Below, piece by piece: positions 25,146-35,880 of a DNA stretch of 64,000 nucleotides (its first letter is position 1; the number at the start of each line of letters is the position of its first letter). The translations under genes were made by a program, and so were the position numbers. The notes below the pieces were generated by a model that saw nothing but the letters and a program-made list of their open reading frames with translations, was not told the DNA's origin and made no database searches. This DNA comes from Ceratothoa steindachneri (Eukaryota; Arthropoda; Malacostraca; Isopoda; Cymothoidae), in assembly GCA_963969495.1 (NCBI GenBank), contig OZ018337.1, positions 86,774,777-86,838,776 of the forward strand, in the 5' to 3' direction.

Positions 25146-28100
25146 ATAGGCCCTTTTATGATTAATTTAAATGATTTATTTTAAAAAACTTGGAAAACTT
25201 GGCGGTAAATTGCCAAGAATTTAAATCGTATCCTATCATTTAATTGTAAATTAATAATTCAATATTTTGCATACATGAAAACAACTTAAATTTACATAAA
25301 CAATTAACGATACAATTTTAAAATTCTCACTTGTGAATGGATAAACAAAACTTCCGCAAATGCAAGTGATTCATTATATGAGACAATAAGTGAATTTAGG
25401 AGGACAAAAGATAGATTAATTAAGTTATTAATAAAAATATCAAATTATTATTGCCTACAAGGTATCCATCAAAGTGCACCTACAACATTCAAATGAATGA
25501 AAAAGTCGTGATTTCTTATAATGCCCTAATTTATGCAACCGACAGATTACGGTGATCAGTTGATGGTTCAAGGCAAAGATTTAATATTAACGGTTCTAAA
25601 ACCACAATAAAAAACGTAATTAGGAAGACCCTGATTTAAATACTCTACTTCATACTTGCTTAAATCTGTCAGAAATGAAAAATCGAGGGTCTGCAGTATC
25701 CCCCTTTATTGCTTCCCGTCACCTTGAAGAGGTCTTTGCGTACAGTTGAGCAGAACAAAACAAAATCAGGATTAATGTGATATATTTCAATGAACTTTGC
25801 TTGACTACTAAATTCATATCATTTGCTTTAATTTCCAAAAAATTAGGGCTAATACAAACAAGCTTGTTTTATATTGTGAGGAAATGAACTTTTCTTTCAC
25901 GACAAAATTGTCTATGGTCGTGCACAAAATCGGGCATTTGGAATTCTAGAGCTAATTACCTGGCTATGTTTAAGAAGAAATATACTTACGACAGATTATT
26001 ACACCTCATTGGAGAAGAAAAAATGGAATCATCCTAATAACAAAATTAGGCACGTAGTAAAGTTTAATATCACCTTTAGAAATGACATTCACTCATGCTT
26101 AAATCATTTTGTTGAAGCATCACAAACTATTTTAATTTAAATTTTTGTAAGTCTACTTGGTTAAGGCTGAACAAAACCGGGGATAATTCGAAAAATATTG
26201 CCACGATAGATTTTATGAGGTAAGACTTACCGAAACCCCATAACGTTGTAATCACAACATGTATCAATCCACTTCCTCCTTGATCCTTTGCAACGTGCTC
26301 TATTTTAGAAAAAAGCACTCAGAGATTTTCATAGTAGAAATCTAGCCGTCAATACCAAACAAAACAGCTTTTCGTCTCCCAATTTTTGGATAAATGAAAA
26401 AAACCGACAGCACGCAACACGCATGTGGGGAATTCTGATTTGCAAACGGTAACAAGTTACTTAGTGTATCATAGAGACTGTGGGAATGTGTTAAGCGGAG
26501 ACTAGTTTTTTCTATAAGCAGAGTATTTATTCAGGCAAGTTCTTCAAGGAAGTCTAGTGAGAGGAAAGTGAGATTGGGAGGCGAGGTAAGGGAGCATTTA
26601 GTTTGACATTGGGTAAATGAAGACTAGATGACAGAGTGAATATTAAATACATTTTCAAAGAAAAGGCAAAGAAGCCTGATGTGGAGAGAGGAAGTGCAGT
26701 ATGTGGAAGCCTGGAATATGAGACTCGAGCAAGGAGCTTGATAAATACACGAAGATTTTGTTTGTTTTGCTTTGTGGCTTCATGCAGCGTGTTACGAGCA
26801 CAAGAGAGGGTGTAATGTGGGAAGTGACAGATTGGGAGAGAGATAAAGATCAAAGAATGTTTTTTAGAGGGATATTTTATTCACCAAGTATCACCACGGT
26901 GGCAGAGAGGTTTGACAAAACGTTATCAAAGAGCTCACCTTGTTCCACCACGAAAAGACTGATGTGTAACCCGGTGGTTATTTCTATTTCATGCATTGTT
27001 CGCAACATTATTTAGAAGGGCCCCCTCTCCTAATTTTCTTAGCTAATCCTTTACGCAGGCTCTAGAGGATGTCAGATTTAGACTAGAAAAACCTTGCTGC
27101 AACCGAAATTTGGAATCGGTATTGTGTGCCTTATATCTCTCAAATGATTTCAATTCATTTATCTTAGAGATTCTTCTACAGGACTCTCGTCTACCAGATT
27201 CTAGTGGACACGAGCCCAACCATGTTTAACTCCCCGTAGCCATCTTTAGAATTATTCTGGTTTGTATCATGTAAATGCTCCGTACATCTTAAGCAAAAAG
27301 CACATCTCCAAAAGGAAAGAGACCCTAGGGCAATATCCCTTTGCTTTTTCTGTTCAAACTGAAAAAGAAATGAAAAGAGAAATTTGGGGCGTAAATTCAT
27401 ATGTCGAATTTCCACTGGTTTTACTGTTATAAAGCATCATTTTAATGTTATTCAAAATTGAGGCAGTACAAAGATAACTGACCTTACATGTGAAGAAGCT
27501 AAATAAACTGCATTTTGGTGTCAATGTTTGTGGTCATCATAAACGATGGATTCAACTATCACCGTGTTTCAAATGCTGGAGCTCATTCTCAGTCACGAGG
27601 CCAAGTCTCACATTTCAAGTGCCAATGGTATGAAAGAAGCGTATAGGCCATTCAAAGGGCTTCTACTGCTGTTTAAAAGATATCAATTATAAGTTGATTT
27701 TCCCATTTAAACTTTTCTATCAATTACATGTGTCACACAAGATATCATATTGTGAAAATAATGAATTATAATCTAATATTAATCTATGATTTAATGCCAA
27801 TTTTCCATTTGAGTAATATACCTGTTACTCTTACTCTTTCTGGAAACCAAGCGATAACACTGACACGTCAGATGACGCAGACTCAGAAGATGGGTTTTCT
27901 AGCCACAACCTGAATCTCAAGAAAAGCTACCACTCATTTTGTGATATTTCCTTCACTAAACAGCAAATTGAACCCCTAAGCTTTTGTCAGCATGAATGGG
28001 TTTGTTAGATAAAAATGATTCTTAGTACAACATTTAGAAAATGCCCATTGGATTAGCAACAATATTACCAAAAGAAAAAAAACTTGGACTGATCTATTAA

Positions 28101-29750
28101 CCATATCATTGTAAATCGTTTATTTATCGTTATCGACATCATTAAATCTCTTAGGCCAAAAAGAGTAAACACGACACCTTTTAATCTTAACTTAGTTGTT
28201 TTATGAGGGCCATGTGTCATCCTTTTATTCTAGTTTGCATAAAATGCAATGCTAATGAAGGTGTTGTTTATTCCGATTTGTATAAACTTTGACACCACTT
28301 CACATAAATTCACCAAATGAGCCACTTTGTCAAATAAAGGAAGTAACATAAACCAGTATTCTTAAAACTTAGGAGAAATTCTCCCTAAATTAAATGCAAC
28401 CAAGATAATTGAAAGCATATATTTAACCTCTATATTTCTGAGCTCCTATTATAAAATAATTATAAGCAAAGATAGATGTCGAAGCGTTAGCCTTTTGGTG
28501 TACTTATAAGGGCGGTGTAGTTGTTTCTTTAGAAAGCACAGGCTTGCCTCGCACGGTGCTTTAGTGATTTGAACATGAACAGAGTTAGGTCTATCAACAC
28601 ATGGGGGGAAATCTTGTGTAGCTATAAAAGTTAAATAGAGTTCAGATATTTTCGGCAATTTCTGCTGAATGTGAGAATAACGACAGCTGAGACACAAAGA
28701 AAAAAAAATGCTAATAACTGCATAAATTTATTTTAAATTAATTATTCAGTGTTTATTTGCAGTATATTTTTAATTGCATATTTTATGAATCAATATAATA
28801 AAAAAGATTTAGAAGTTGGACAAATTTAAAATTATATTCTCAGACTTGATAATAAAACGAACTGGACTATAGGTATATGTTTTTATCTTGAACCCGAAAT
28901 TTATTATACAGTATTGTAATCAAACAGCGGATCTAACATATCGTATATAGAAGAAAATATCCATTAAAATCTATATATTTAAGAGAAACCTATTTATGTG
29001 ATTTAGTCAACTAATACATAAAATATTTGCCTTATTTATGACTCTCTTCAAGCTACAGACCTTTTAAATTGCCTTTTATAACAACTAAGAACAGCCTTTA
29101 GCACTCCTACGGGTCTTCAAGGTAGGCTATGTAGAACGCGGAGCGACTAGAAGTACCATTAGAGTATAAAGTATCTAACCCACTTAAGCACTCATGAAAC
29201 TCTGAGAGATTAAATATAGAGTAGTGGATTTTTATCTTTAACCTCAAACCATTTAGCTAGCGATTTTTACAATATTTTACGCTATATTTTCTTAGCCGTC
29301 CGAAAAAACTACTAACTGGTGAAACCACCCACCCAGACTTCCATTGCTAAAAGGGCATCTTTAATGATAGAATGATACAATTACCACTTTGACCATCCTG
29401 AAAGATTAGAAAAATTCAAAACATCAAAATCGCCATTATGGTTAGTGGTGTTCAACCATTCACAATGATGTGCATTCAGATCAGAGAGGAAAACTAAAGA
29501 AGCTCTTGATTCAGATTTTCGAGTTACCCCTCAAAACACAAATAACAGTCCTAAGTTTTCCATCTAAATCTGGATTACTCATAGAAATAAAGTGTGACAG
29601 ATATTAATTCAGTTGCGAATATTGATAAGAATCAATTCATGCCAGAGAAATTCAAATGTATAATCCGATAAGACGGTGCCAAATCGCAGAGTATACACAT
29701 TTCCCAAAAGCTCTTGGGATGGAGGTACGACTCCGACAATAGGTTCTTGA
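25146..29750. other. Gene-free spacer
   Basis: AT-rich sequence. A minus-strand segment at about 26220-26300 is open and ends at a good splice-donor match (CGGTAAGT near 26230), but no partner exon was found. A purine-rich stretch at 26540-26860 keeps a 99-codon minus-strand frame open without recognisable content. Confidence 0.45.
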
Positions 29751-30172
29751 TAATGTTTTAATATCCTGGTCTTTTTCCTTCTCACTCTTTTCTCTCTGTA
29801 TCTCTCAACGTCTTATGCAAAATAATATTATTTTAAAATTATGTCTTAATTTAATAAACTAGAATGAAAAATATTTTTAAATATTAGATATAGTGGCTTT
29901 ACGGTAAGGACCGTTTTAAAACTTTACGCGAAGTAGCAGAAGGGAAATATTTTTTTGTGTAATGTTTTTATATCCTAGTATTTTTCCTTACCACTCTTTA
30001 CTCTCTGTATCTGTCTCCTTCTAGATTTTTCTCTCTTACACATATAGCTCTCCATGCCATATTGGAAAACATTAGTAATTTACTATTCTGCCTAAAATTT
30101 AATAAACTCTATTGAAAAATACTTTTAAAATGTCAGTAGATATAACGGTTTTTTAGGAAGGAACGTTTGTTT
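29751..30172 (+). repeat. Diverged tandem duplication, ~209-bp unit
   Basis: Two adjacent units start with TAATGTTTTAATATCCTGGT (29751) and TAATGTTTTTATATCCTAGT (29960). Both continue with a pyrimidine stretch containing ACTCTCTGTATCT-like text, then AATTTAATAAACT, GAAAAATA, TTTTAAA, and a final GG.AAGGA.CG phrase. No coding content. Confidence 0.7.
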
Positions 30173-31880
30173 ATTTTGTTATTTTAGTCCATTTTGATAT
30201 ATTTTAATTGTTATTGAGTTTCAGTGTACTCAATTGTGTCTAAAATGCCGAAATTCATTTGCGTTCTTGCAGGATAGCGCAATTTATTAAACTTGGGGCG
30301 CTGAGAGGCGCTGAATCATTGCCGGCCTCTCTTCCGCTCAATTTTATCACAGAAAACCCTGTTTGGCTTTTAATGACTCATACTTAGGTTTATTTGAGGG
30401 TAGTGTAGAGGTATCCGCTAAAATAGTAGTATTTCCTCACCTCCTAAGATATTACTTCGGGTGAGAAAGCAAGCCGTTCCCTCTCCCCTCCGTCTTCACC
30501 CTTTTTGGACTTGCTGCCAGGTCTCCGCAAAATTCATACCGAGGCATGACGCTGAAATCAAGGATACCTCCCCGCCGTCACGATCTTCCCTCCCCCCTCT
30601 GGTCGGAAAATTTCACATCTACGTTGTCAGTTCGCTGTAAACCGCTTTGATGCCTCCAGCCACTGGTCGTCCGTCTGGCCTGCTGATGCCTGCATTTGAA
30701 ACTTCACCGCAAGGAGACGATCGGGTTGTCACGGCTGATAAGGAGGATTAGATAAGGCCTCTCTCTCTTTCCATGTTTTGGAATACTCCGGGTAAAGAAG
30801 CACCCTCTCCAGGATTACAGACAGATTTGGTTAGATGACACTGCCCCAAAAGCAGTTCAGTCCAACGAAGCTCTCTCTCCCAAGAAGTGTTATTGATGGT
30901 CGCAAGCCACAGAAGACCTGGACATCACACCCGTTTCTTGGGGTCAGGGAGAAGAGTCTCGTGAGGCATCGTCAGCCTTTCTCAACCGCTTTGGGATCAA
31001 GGATTAGAGAAGCCGTCCTCTGAAGTTTTTCTGGTGACCTCTTGAGGACAAGAGGCCGGTTAACTCGTTCAAACCGAGTGTGGAGAAGTCATCTTCCATT
31101 CCCTCTTTTGAAGTTCGTCCGATGATCTCTTGAGGACAAGAGGCCCGCATGTCGCAAAACACAAGTTCGAAATAGTAGCCCCAACCGCTGCTGGTTTGTG
31201 GCTAACCCCCTTTAGTAATCAAGATCACCAAGACCTCCTTCATGTTTTGCCCGATTTACGCTCACGGTTCAAAGGAACTAAATTACTCACTAACCTAAAT
31301 CGCCAACTATGACCATTCAATAACTCAGGTTATCTCCTTATTATTCGAAACCCAATTTCGTTTCATTCATGTACTCATATATATATATATATATACATAT
31401 TTATTGTTGTGCCTCATATTTAGTGTGTATAAAAATATATTTTGGTCGTTGTGTTTGGTATATTCCTTAGAGCCTGTGTGCGCATATTTCCGTACTCTTG
31501 GCTATACTTACACAGATAGCAATGAAGTCTTTAAAATATACTGGCACGTTTTCTTTCCCGCTTGCTTACGTGGAGACTCATATTATTACACAGGCCTGCG
31601 TAAAAAAAAAAAAATTATGTTCCCCAGGATTTTTGGGTTGTTTCTTAATGAATCCAACCTCCTGAGCTCAAAAATGAATGTATATTTGTCCAATCAGGTC
31701 AGATTTTCTCAGTACAGCATACAACATTTTCATTGAGATTACCTCATTTTTTCTGAATTTAAAAAAAAAAATTTTTCTCTATCTAATAATGCATTATTGC
31801 TGTTATATCATATAAACAGGAATACACGTATGTAAACTATAATTCTTTTAATAAACAAAAAATAAAAGAATGCAACATAA
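30173..31880. other. Gene-free region with a GC-richer island
   Basis: From about 30280 to 31330 the sequence is GC-richer than its surroundings and holds many CCTC/GAGG words. Short frames on the plus strand (30835-31023, 31130-31312) have no motif. It includes a duplicated hairpin unit (listed separately) and a (TA)n tract at 31376-31396. Confidence 0.45.
31018..31146 (+). repeat. Two copies of a ~45-bp unit with a 7-bp hairpin
   Basis: CTCTTGAGGACAAGAGGCC occurs at 31039-31057 and 31127-31145, 88 bp apart. Both are preceded by similar text (TGAAGTT..TC.G.TGA.). The first contains a perfect stem-loop, CCTCTTG-AGGA-CAAGAGG; the second has one base less pairing. The role is unknown. Confidence 0.7.
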
Positions 31881-32623
31881 TAAAAAAAATAATTATAATT
31901 TCGAAGAACAGACGCCCTTGACGATTTTCGTTTGTGCCTGTCATCTGGTGCATCACGCTAAAAACACCAACAGTAGTCAGCAAGCATGTTTCCGTTCCAT
32001 TTACACTGGTACCTGGATTCCATTGTTTTTATGTCCTGTTGGAACCTTTGCCCCTGTTTTTTACTGTAATCCCCGCAGTTGTCGGGAACTAATCCAGATG
32101 GGACTGTAAAAAGTGTATCATATAGCGGGAGAGCTCCCAAATGTTTGAGACTTGTTAAGAGCTGATTGCCAGGGCAACATATTCTTCTAGGCTTCTTTTA
32201 TTGCCTAGAAAATTGTTATCTAGAGCTTTGAAAGCTTTCCAAGCATCTTTTTCTATGTCCTTCATTGATGCATCAAATTGCTGATCAAGTTCCTGATTTG
32301 AAGTCCATCAAAAATTTCCCCATGGAGTTTAGCGTCACTGATTTGTGGAAATTTTTGAAGAAGAAATTTAAAAGCTTGGCCTACTTTAATATGGATTTTG
32401 ACATAATTTTTCATTATGCCAAGCTTTATATGCAGTTGAGGGAGGAGCATTTTTTGAGGAGGCACTACAGGTTCAGCTATCACATTGTTTGATCTAATTC
32501 TAAATTCTTCTCGTGGAGGCCAAACCTTCTTCTCATAGTTCATACTATCTGCACGACTGTCCCATAAACATAGGAAACAGGGATGCTTCGTGAAGCCTGT
32601 TTGCGTCCCAAGCGTAAAAAACA

Positions 32624-33042
32624 CTACTTGAAAAAAATTTAGCACGGTATGTAAATTCAGTGTAATATTTCTAAAAACAAATTTAAAGTAATATTTCTTA
32701 AAACAATAAGAATATGAATATGTACTGAAAAATCCTGTATGCCGATGTATTAAATAATCGTATTGGAACTAATTGGATATATTTACATCTTATTTTTAGT
32801 TTATTGAGTTGTGTTGTATACCTTCTAAATTAAGATAAGTTCCCCATTAACCAAATAGCATGCATTAACCTATAGGGACACACTTCAACAAAAATTATAA
32901 CTAAAAAATGACTCATGATTTCCAGATTTGCATTCTTGTAAAATGTAAGTTGACCAAAAGGTGTATACAAGTATTAACAATTAAAAATGAAAATGTCAAA
33001 TATCAAAGAACTACCGAAATGCCAAGTGTAAAATGATCTTAC
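32624..33042 (-). other. Second candidate intron in KCKN copy 1
   Basis: A donor GTAAGATC follows ICGDLK at 33042-33035, and a pyrimidine-rich acceptor ends near 32624-32627 just before the LGTQTGFTKHPCFLC exon. The join is one base out of frame with either AG available, so a small indel or another acceptor must be assumed. Coordinates are written in the direction of transcription (minus strand). Confidence 0.5.
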
Positions 33043-33677
33043 TTTTAAGTCACCACATATCCTCCACTTATAGCTAGAGTAATTTATTGCATCCAGCCTT
33101 TTTTTCATATTTTCATAACTTTCAGTAAGTTGGATTGAATGGCCTATAGGAACGGAAGCTATCTTGTTACCAATATTCAGTAACACAGCTTTTAAACTTC
33201 AACTGGAGGAATCTATGAACAGTCTCCATTCTAATGGGTTGTAGGGAATTCCAAGGTCCTCAACAAGTCCTTTAATATTGGCGCAGTATACTAAAGAGCT
33301 GGAAGAATGCTGTAAAAACTAGCTTCGAAACTCTTGTTCTCTATTTCTATACCCCCTTAAATGTTGTTTCTTAAGCGAGAAGATTAATTTCACGAAGTTG
33401 AGAGCCAAGAAGTTGTGTATTCGCCTTTGAAACTCCCAGATCCCTGGTCAGGTCATTTAACTGAACTTGAGTAAATGGTCTTGCGACCATATCATGTGTG
33501 GAGACCTGATAAGACTCATATGTGTCATAATCTTGGTCAACTTCCATATTAATCTCTTCATGTACTTCTATATGTTCAGGAGAGAAGGTATAGGAATTCC
33601 TGGGCCATGGGGCAGGGGTTTGATGGCCGAAGGAACATCCGGATATGCCACACTATGTTTATTCTTCTTATTTATAC

Positions 33678-33875
33678 CTGTGGAAAATATAATTGCATAT
33701 TACATAAAGGAATTGATTTGGAGTTGCAAATAGTACATAAATGTTTAGTAAAGGATATGTTCATGCTGAAGTGAACTATGTTAGTTTATAATTTTATGCT
33801 AAGTCTTTGCATAATAATGATATTTTCAGGAGCCAGTATAATACAAAAAGCTTAAATACTTGATACAATGCTCAC
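33678..33875 (-). other. Candidate intron in KCKN copy 1
   Basis: GT-AG intron of 198 nt. It joins the DCYFCMKNLKG end of exon 1 to the INKKNKHSVAYPD start of exon 2 in frame, and the joined text lines up with the uninterrupted DCYFCFTKSSGYSKKTRHK of the copy near 60.3 kb. Confidence 0.7.
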
Positions 33876-34180
33876 CTTTAAGATTTTTCATGCAAAAATA
33901 GCAGTCCGTAGTGTGGTCCTTGCCATCTCTCCACACCATGGGAACACCAAAAGAGAGGGACTTCTGTTCGCCCTGACTCCAGCGTCTTAAACATATGTAG
34001 CATCCCTTGCAGCAGATATGTGGTGCAAAACTTTTATCTTGATCTCTTAGCCTTACTTCAAAATATGCATGAAAACAAAGATTTAATTACAGGAGGGATT
34101 GTACTTTGCTGCTCGGGGAAAGTCACTTTGCCGCAAACATAGCCAAATCTGTCAGAGCTATTCTTACATTTTCTGTTCAT

Positions 34181-35411
34181 TTTTAACTCAACTACTATTA
34201 TTATTATTATTCTTATTATTATAATGCGAGGCAATTTTCAACCTGCAAAATATAAACCTATTTGCATAATTACTTAAAATGTACACAAAATTTACTGCGA
34301 ATAGAGCAGTGCAAAAACTATTGAAATTTGATGTAATATAGGAGATGTATAAACTATAAAATTATTATCACCCCATGTATCGCAAAAACTGGAGGTGATA
34401 GAGAAAAACGGATGACAGATTCGGATTTAGGAGGTCAATTTTATAAAGAAACACTATAGAAAACCTAAGGTACATTTTTGACGCAGCCTAGTGTTATTGA
34501 TCCAGCAAACCGGGCTATATATATGTAGAATTCAAATTTGCCATCAACTTTTATGGACTCAAGATTAATAAATTTTAAAAAGAATCAATTTATAATTTAA
34601 TAAAAAGATATGCATATTATTAAAGGGAAACTAGTTACCACAAAATAGAAGAATTTGAGCTAACTGACAAGAGTATTTATAAATAGTCAAATGTGAACAA
34701 GGAAAGAGTGTGTATATAGGTTTTAGGCAGAATGAAGTAAACTAAAAGAGAAAAGGTATCGAGTAATGTCAATGATCGAAAGTTAGTGGGTACAAAACGG
34801 AGGCTTGTTTATCTTGAATTGAAAGACACGTACACCTGGCAATTCATCAAATATGGCCTGCGCTTGTGATTGTGAACTAAAATATCAAAGACATCATAAC
34901 GTCAAATGGCTAATTTAAGGTGGAACGATAACTTGTTGAACAGATATAAAGCAAAGAGTCCAAAACAAAACTAGATAAATATCTTGAGAAAACTCGGGTA
35001 AGAGAATGACATTAAAGATCAATGCTAGACCCACCTTTATAAAACGGTAAGTCAATTTATTTCTTGTTAGAGTCATCTGTATATTATATATGTAGATCCT
35101 CAACAGAGTAATCTGTCAATTTTACAAAAATTAGAATAAGTAGTAAGAAGAAATTTAAAATATAACATAGATAATTGGACAAAATTAGAAACAAAGGCAA
35201 ACACAAACAATAAATCGAAAAAAAATTAAATAAGTAAATTATTGAGAATTAGAAAAATGGCTTACCAGGCAGAGCTCCCTGTATAGGATGGTGTTCCTGA
35301 GCTGAGTGTGGTGAAAGTGGGGAAATTTGACTTATATAACTATTGGTGGCAAGTTAGGTGGTAGTTTAAGAAGGGAATATTGGTTGTATTGGAAATAATT
35401 AATAACTGAGT
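34181..35411. other. Gene-free spacer
   Basis: AT-rich; an impure (TAT)n tract lies at about 34194-34225. No gene recognised. Confidence 0.45.
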
Positions 35412-35880
35412 TTAAGATTGTTGGAAGTTAAATTTACGGGAGAGTGTAGAAATATATAATGACTCCAGAATATTTAGATCATGACTGTTAGGACTAGAAT
35501 CCAAATTGGAAAATTCGGAGTCTGAAATTTGTGAATTACAAGAACTTGAATAGTTTCGATGGAAGAAAACAGGCTTCGTTAATGGTCTTTTAGTAGAGTG
35601 GGAGAAACCTCGATGCTGATAATTATTTAATTGTAGTTCTAGAGTGGTTTTACCCACGTATGAACCTGGCAACCTGCAAGCAAATATTGGTAAACCAATG
35701 AGGACCAAAGCATTTGGAGAGTTTTTCTTTATGGTTGAGAAAAGTTTTAATTGATACACCGTTGATGGGAACAAAATGAATCTGACATTGCAGGTATTTC
35801 TTAACTAGCCCTGAATGTAATTCAATGATTAATTTGGATGTAGTAGGCCCAGTCTAAGGTAAATTTAAATAAATAGGCAT
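35412..35880 (-). pseudogene. Penelope-like retroelement fragment with GIY-YIG endonuclease
   Basis: Penelope-like elements encode a reverse transcriptase followed by a GIY-YIG endonuclease. This fragment begins in the linker after the reverse transcriptase: MPIYLNLP, a stop where the family has LPY (TAG at 35854-35856), then TGPTTSKLIIELHSGLVKKY and VPINGVSIKTF, a frameshift, VYQYLLAGCQV, a further frameshift, then SYVGKTTLELQLNNYQHRG, FSHSTKRPLTKPVF and DLNILESLYIS. The YVG of the YIG half and the late Glu (ILES) of the nuclease are present. The usual arginine in the helix after YVGKT is replaced (LELQLNN where relatives have LRTR-type text), and the GIY half lies in another frame. The reverse transcriptase core to the right is missing, consistent with truncation or decay. 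Confidence 0.8.

Larger units (their letters stand above)
31890..34180 (-). pseudogene. KCKN-family gene, copy 1, with two likely introns (unnamed family)
   Basis: I do not know the function. I recall this as a large, uncharacterised, multi-copy family in arthropod and cnidarian genomes. Exon 1 (33876-34180) opens with MNRKCKNSSDRFGYVCGK and, after a frameshift near 34090, holds VRLRDQDKSFAPHICCKGCY and VWRDGKDHTTDCYFCMKN, so paired cysteines suggest zinc binding. A clean donor (AAAG/GTGAGC) and acceptor (TTCCACAG) bound a 198-nt intron, 33678-33875. Exon 2 (33043-33677) carries YPDVPSAIKPLPHGPGIPIP, LNDLTRDLGVSKANTQLLGS, EWRLFIDSSS and VPIGHSIQLTESYENM, ending ICGDLK before a second donor (GTAAGATC). 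Exon 3 starts near 32623 with GFTKHPCFLCLWDSRADS and WPPREEF, then LLPQLHIKLGIMKN, AWKAFKALDNNFLGN, QGQRFQQDIKTMESRYQ and ADYCW. Breaks: several frameshifts, a stop after FIDSSS, one after LREINLLA, and TAG at 31958-31960 before a still-readable RDAPDDRHKRKSS tail. Not functional as it stands. Confidence 0.8.

Noticed and set aside
26200..26240. P-loop-like GFGKSYLIKS
   Set aside because: The GKS part is created by reading through a likely splice donor (CGGTAAGT); no other ATPase motif nearby.
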